This document shows positions 58,081-64,000 of a stretch of DNA of 64,000 nucleotides, one piece after another. A program made the translations under genes and the position numbers. Each line of letters begins with the position of its first letter. Positions within the stretch are counted from its first letter, which is position 1. The DNA is from Megamerina dolium (taxonomy: Eukaryota; Arthropoda; Insecta; Diptera; Megamerinidae), in assembly GCA_963854835.1 (NCBI GenBank), contig OY978525.1:94516136-94580135 (forward strand), read 5' to 3'. The notes beneath the pieces were generated by a model. The model did no database searches and was not told the DNA's origin. It saw nothing but the letters and a program-made list of their open reading frames with translations.

Positions 58081-58429
58081 AGGATTAGATGTTTATAATG
58101 TACATGTTTGTAATTTGCTTTTTCCAATTCAAATGTTTCCATATTCCATATTTCATATGTTTTCCAATATCTCTTCCTACCCACAGCAGAGTCTGCATAG
58201 CTTGAAGTCTCACAGAAGTAACGCGCTATGGTTACGCTAATATGGAGTTTCAGACAGGATTGAATTAGTAAATATTAAAACGGGCTTCTTTTAATTCTAT
58301 AATCGAAGCTTTAGTGTATTTACAAAGTAAACTCGATCCATTCAATGGATGATTAAACCACCCTACTCAACTATTAGCGGGCCTGTTTAAATTCTATATT
58401 CGAAATATTTAAACTCAATATTATCTTGT

Positions 58430-60674
58430 TCATTTCTCTCTCTCTCTTCCTTTGTGCTCTCTTTTGCAATTCAAAACGCTCTCAACTACTTTAGACTAAC
58501 ATTATTGTGCCGGCGACTAACGAACTCTCACAATGGAGACTTGTGCTCATATCAGACTGTCTGTATCTATGACAGTGTCTGATGTTTTGATTTGAATTCA
58601 TACATAAACGCAAACGAGCTCTATTCGAGTATGTATGCGTATGTCTGTTCACATATACAAGCACACCTTGAATACATATGATTTTAGTGCTTTCGTTTTG
58701 ATGTTTAAATTGGTGTGCTTTGTCTTTGGGTTTGATTGTTGTTGTTCGTATTTCTTCCACAATTGGTATCTCATGAATTGAAATGTTATATGCGTATAGG
58801 TGTGTGTGTGTGCTATCACATATGTACTACATATGTGCATGTGTAGTTTAAGTATGTAGATGTACTTGAGTTTTGTGGCTGCATACGATTTCAATGGTTT
58901 TTACCATTTGGCCTTTGCGTTGCGTTTATTTGACGAAAAGCTTTCGTATTGAGCGGTTGGTTTGGTGTCTTATCGCTCGATTTGCTTGTTCGCTAGCTCG
59001 CTAATAAACGTATATACGTTCATTCATCGTATACCTGTACCTGTATCGCGCATCTGTATACATTTTAGTGTTGTTCGTGCGGACTATTACACGTTATTGT
59101 TGTTTTTTCTTCTTCTTTCGTATGCTGTTTTTCAAATCGGAATTAAAGTGTGCAAAAAAAAATAGGCGAATAAAAAAAACAAATTGCAAATCATTATATT
59201 CAATTGAATTGAATTTAATTTGTTTTTTTTCTTATTCGTCCAGAAAAAATTAAGCATTTACAAAATTATAGGTATAATTTGATTTAAAAAAAAATTAATT
59301 TTTTTAGCGCAAAAGTCTCTAATTTGTTATACTGTATGACAAACACTAATTTTATCATTTGTTTTGTGTGTGTGTGTGTGTTTTAGTGTTGCTCACCTTC
59401 AATTCGGCTATTCTTTTTATTATTATTGTTTTTGCATTTCGCTTAGTAAAAATTGGCATATGAAAAAACGGCGAAGAAAGCAAAACAAACGAAAAAAGAA
59501 AGATCTCTATTTTGTACTGTAGAAAAAAAAAATTGTATTTGTCGCTTGAAGTGATTCTACTACAAGCCACCACCACCAACAGTAAAAGCAGCAGAAGCAA
59601 CAATTGATATTGTTGTTGTTGTGCTTGTATATTGTAGACACTTTTCGCCGTTTGTCATTCATATATTATTTTCTGTTGAATTTATTTGTTGTTGTTGTTG
59701 TTTTAGTTTTTGTTCTGGGTGATTTTTGCCGCATGCTGGTTGCCAACTGATATCAAGCGCTTTTGTATTTTAGTCGGTTGCCGCTTTTTAAATGCGTCAA
59801 GTCGGCGTAAAAGTAAATTTTAGAAAAAGGAATATTTGAAAATTTGCAATTTTTTGTTGAATATTCGAAAAAAAAAAAAATTATTTTCCATCTACAGTGT
59901 GTGACAAAGTAATAATAATGAAATAAAATTTTGGTGAATTTTAAAAAATTTTGTTTGCAACACAAAAAAAAAAATTGTTTACTAAAACATAATTTTTGGT
60001 GTAAAATTGCAAAAGTATAAACATCTTTTGAAAAACAAACAAATTTCAATTTAAAAAAATAACGACAAATATTTTGCAGTTTTTAGGGGATTTTTTGTGA
60101 AACAACGTGTTTTTTATTTTTTGCTTTAGTGTGTATTATTTTGTTTTCATATAAATTCCATGCTATTAAAAAAAAATGTGTAAATATGAATTGTAAAATA
60201 TTTCCAACAATTAAAAAAAAAAAATTAATAAATAATAAATCTAAAAATATACAAGTATTTGATTATTAGCATGAACGGAACAAAACATAGACATTTTTAG
60301 TATAATTAATTATTATTATTGACGTCAGTGATATGGTAATGTTTGTATAATTTTTTCCTAAAGAATCTATCAACATGCTAATACAGCATGTTTGAACAAT
60401 AAAATAATACTCAATTTTGAAATTTACTCTGATTTATTTCTCTCTCTTTAGTTTAGTGCTAAATGATTGAATGAAAAAATTATATTTCTATATTTTTACA
60501 ACTCATTGCTGAAAACGTTGAAGCGTGTTAATAATAAATAGAAAATTTTGATATAAAAAAAATTCAATAAATAATAAATTAATCAAAAACTAATTAAAAA
60601 ATATCGACAAGGAAATTTATATTAATATATTCAACAGCAGTAATTGGTTCCACGTGAAGAGAAATATACAAAAT
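58430..60674 (+). other. Candidate host promoter and 5' leader exon
   Basis: A CT tract (58434-58447), a less AT-rich segment with CGCTCGATTTGC and CGCTAGCTCGC (58930-59005), a 14-bp palindrome AACGTATATACGTT (59007-59020) and an initiator-like TCATTC (59020-59025) lie upstream of a long leader-like stretch. No TATA box or downstream element is evident. At 60675 a strong splice donor GTAAGT follows ACAAAAT. If an exon ends there, the A and T could form a start codon with a G of the next exon. None of this is proven and the stretch may be plain intron. Confidence 0.25.
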
Positions 60675-63600
60675 GTAAGTAAATTTTATATTTTCAAAGT
60701 AAAAAAATGTTTCAACAACTTAAATTCGCTCATTTAGAAGGATGAAGAGATACACACACTTTCCCAAATTGAATTGCCAAATTTCAATTCAATTCATTTC
60801 AAAACACAGCAATTCACTAGTGAATAAAAGCGTATATACCGAGTTTCAGTCTGATATCTTTTTATTTTCTAGCCCAAAAGGTATGAAAGCATATCTGTGG
60901 TAGCATACTTTTATATAGGAGGTAGGTGTGGTTTTAATCGAATTGGCCCCATTTTTAAATATGTCATTTATCTAATAAAAATATAAAAATATGATTGTTT
61001 ATGGAGTTTTAGTTTTATATTTTATATTAGTGTATGAAAAAATATAATGTATGAAAACGTGCTTGAATATTTTCTAATAAAACACATAATATTATAAATT
61101 TATATAATCTTTTTATATTTTTTAAATTAATTTATTTGAAAATACCACATTCCTATTACTTTTTAAGCAGTTATTATAGCGAATATTTTATTATATACAT
61201 TTAAAAAATTTTTATATCCTCATTTCGAGTATATAAAGGGTGTTTTTTTTAGAGTGAAACACTTTCAAATTTGAAAAAAAAATACAAATATTCTGAACTA
61301 AACATGGGCTTAATTGGAAGGATAATTTTATGCAATTAGTGTTTGTATATGGCTTGAATGACATCTGGCTTACCAGATTTGATAATTGCTATACCATTTT
61401 ACCCTACCGGAAACTCCTTCACATAAGAAGAAAAAAACCCCCTTTACATCCACATGTTTTGGTATTTTTGCAATTGCTCTACATGAACTTGACCTTATTT
61501 TAGCAATTATGCAATTATGTACGTAATAAGAAGAAAATAGTAATACTTAGATATAAATAAAAATATTTAAAACAATTACCAGTTAATCTTTAACCCATGT
61601 AAGTGTAGTGAATGTAAACATCTACAATTGTACGTATTAAATAAAACTATAAAATTATATTAAGATAATTAGTAAATAGAATAAAAAAAAAGGAAATAAA
61701 GCAGAAAAATAAAATTACAAAATTAATGCAATTGAAGAAAAAAAATTTAAATTTAATAATAACAATAACAGTCGTAATAATAATAATAATCCACAATAGT
61801 AATAATGGAGGCAATTCTGTTGATTCGAATTGCACCCACTTTAAGCACTGACATATTATGCACTGAGGGTGCACCTTAAACGTAGTAAAAGGCACATAAA
61901 ATATGTATAATTTTGTCTCTCATATCAAAATTTATATAGCGAATAGCTTTCAACAGCGTTAAGAAACTTTACCCAAAAAATTTTAATACTTACATAATAA
62001 TAGGTAATTGTAATTGCAATAATATCTTCGAAGTATAATTATTGAACTAAAATTATAATTAATCAACGTGGTTTTAAAATTATTCTGAAATAATTTCATA
62101 TTTGCTTTTATAACTTTGTTTACTTTACATTTCAAGAGATCTCAATAAGATTTTCTTGGCAAATATTTTCGAACATTTATAAGATAAGAAAAAATGTATT
62201 GTATTGTATATATATAAATTGTATTTGGCAATATGAAATTATTATGTGGTTTACAAGAGCAAAGTTAAAACACTATTGCGAATAAATATGCATAAGATAA
62301 AAAATATTCACTATAAAATTACAAAAACCATTAACTTCACTTTGATCGATATTTATGAATTTTAGTAGAAACAGTATTATACGTATGCTTCAAAGCAGCC
62401 TTGCAAATTATTGTGTATTTATTATCTACATTCATTTTCATGTAGTTTTTTATTTCTGATTTTATTTATTTTTTATTAAATGAACTTATAACTTGCCTGT
62501 AATATTCTTTGATTTTTTGAATGAATCACGTTTACTTTATAAAAATTATAAAATTATAAGTACTTGTTGTTGTTGTGTTATAATGAGCTTGTTAACCACC
62601 TTCACACTTTACTCACTGAATAATCAAGTTCAAAAGTTTAAACAGCACACAACCACAAAGCAAAAACCATTATTTAGTTTTATTTGCTTTTTTATTATTT
62701 ATTTTCAAGATAATTGTAATAAATAATCATGAGTATTGAGTTAAAGCGGGAAATTAAAGAGTAACCACAAAAAAAAGGAATAAATTAGTTAAAATAAAAT
62801 TGACAAATTTAAATAAAACATGAAATGAAATGGAAAAAATGAAAGAAATAGAAAAAAAATTCCATTGAATCACATTTACGGTGCCTTTGTTTTATTTTAT
62901 CGTCGTCATAAAGATAAGATATTATATTTTTCGATATAGTTACACATTGCAATTACGTAGATTGCAAATACAATATTTGAATACTCATATCCATACTCCG
63001 ATATGATCTGCATGTATGTATGAGTAAAGATTAAGCATTAAGCACGAAGAAAGTATTACTTGTATTTGAATAAAATATTTAGCAACATAATTTCATTTTA
63101 AATCTACAATATTTTTCATACCACAATTCTACACCTAAAAGATAATCAAATTCTAACGAAGAAAGACAAAACCCCAACCTCATTTATCTGATTACTCGTC
63201 ATGCAGTTAGTAATGGATATGAGAGGTAATAGATCGATTATCCATAATGAAATGTTCATATGAAAACATTTCGTTGAAAAGTTCTCGAATGACAAAAAGC
63301 TTTGCTGGGTAGTGCACACGTACTCACGTACTATGTACATATATTTCATAAATTTGTTGCTATCTTTTATAGCGGATTAATAGAATTTTAAGTATAGAGT
63401 ATTTCTAATGAAAGTGTAAATGCATAAGATTTATATTCTTAGAAAAATAGATGCATTTTTAATGTACAGCAAAAAAATATTATACAGGGTATTATAGCGG
63501 AAGTCGCCAAAATGTGTCTACTTTTTGCTGCCCTGAACATTATTTTGTAAAAGTATTTCCACTTATGTGCTCTATGAAAAATTTTAACTGAAATAAAAAT

Positions 63601-64000
63601 GTGCTTTCTAACCAATAACAACAACAAAAATAACTAAATGCGAAATTCCATAAAAAAAAGAGCACTTGAAATGCTAAACTAACAGCAAACAAAAAAAAAA
63701 TATTGTTAAAAATATGTACAAAACTCATCAGTTCATGGGAAATCTGATGAGGTGTGACCAATAATGTTGACAATCTTTATATATACATGTGTATATACAT
63801 ATTTGTAGCAATATCATAGGTACAACAACAAACAATTACTCGTCAACTCATCGTAACGATGAGGTGAGTTGGATTAAAAAAATAAAATAAAAAAATAATG
63901 AAATATAAATAAAAAAGTGACCAAATGAAATAAATCGAATTAAAATTCGTATGTATTCTAAAATAAAAAATTTTAAAAAAAATAAATAAATAAATAATAT
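60675..64000. other. AT-rich spacer or intron
   Basis: No exon is recognisable. GGGTGTTTTTTTTAGAG at 61239 resembles the terminus of the 32-kb Tc1/mariner-like element and CAGGGTATTATAGCGG near 63485 is similarly suggestive, but no inverted partner or transposase is present. Confidence 0.5.

Noticed and set aside
61239..61290. Terminus of another Tc1/mariner-like element
   Set aside because: GGGTGTTTTTTTTAGAG resembles the terminus at 32.9 kb, but no inverted partner, TA duplication or transposase was found.

Overview
This window looks like non-coding nuclear DNA of a higher fly. It is strongly AT-rich, with many TA, TTG/CAA and GAT microsatellites and many short TACATA/TATGTA-type palindromes. 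The only coding traces belong to retrotransposons and DNA transposons typical of Diptera. A tephritid-like fly is plausible, but that is my inference. I see no bacterial genes, CRISPR array, rRNA or convincing functional tRNA gene, and no host protein-coding exon I can defend.

Layout. 1-1334 is AT-rich spacer. 1335-4268 is an RTE-clade retrotransposon, 5'-truncated but otherwise open apart from one internal stop; its 5' end is a perfect fold-back hairpin and its 3' end a (TAAG)n tail. 4269-13932 is spacer with a large TA microsatellite. 13933-14990 is the 3' third of a second LINE type, with one in-frame stop and a poly(A) tail, followed by a Tc1/mariner-like transposase scrap. From about 15.7 kb to 57 kb the window holds many copies of one tRNA-derived SINE family (pol III A and B boxes, a conserved body, a 3' end containing GCCACATA before an A/T-rich tail). 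Mixed with them are two mauritiana-type mariner relics (24.7 and 27.4 kb), five relics of another Tc1/mariner-superfamily transposase (15.1, 24.3, 32.5, 36.4, 54.1 kb), a 469-bp MITE-like element (31.5 kb), three further RTE relics (42.1, 49.9, 53.3 kb) and several LINE 3' ends with a CACAATGGGCC-type 3'UTR (37.0, 39.4, 46.2, 46.7, 57.3 kb). 58.4-60.7 kb differs in composition and ends in a good splice donor; it could be a host promoter and leader exon, but support is weak.

How the parts relate. The RTE and LINE copies are potential sources of reverse transcriptase, and the SINE copies show the result of target-primed insertion: 5' truncation and, for one copy, a 14-bp target-site duplication. 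The SINE, the RTE and one LINE tail share the octamer GCCACATA next to their terminal tails, which would fit recognition in trans. DNA transposons have inserted into the older retroelements, for example a Tc1/mariner-like element apparently splitting a SINE at 32 kb. Several long perfect inverted repeats with loops of 4-8 nt point to fold-back templated synthesis as a recurring process here.
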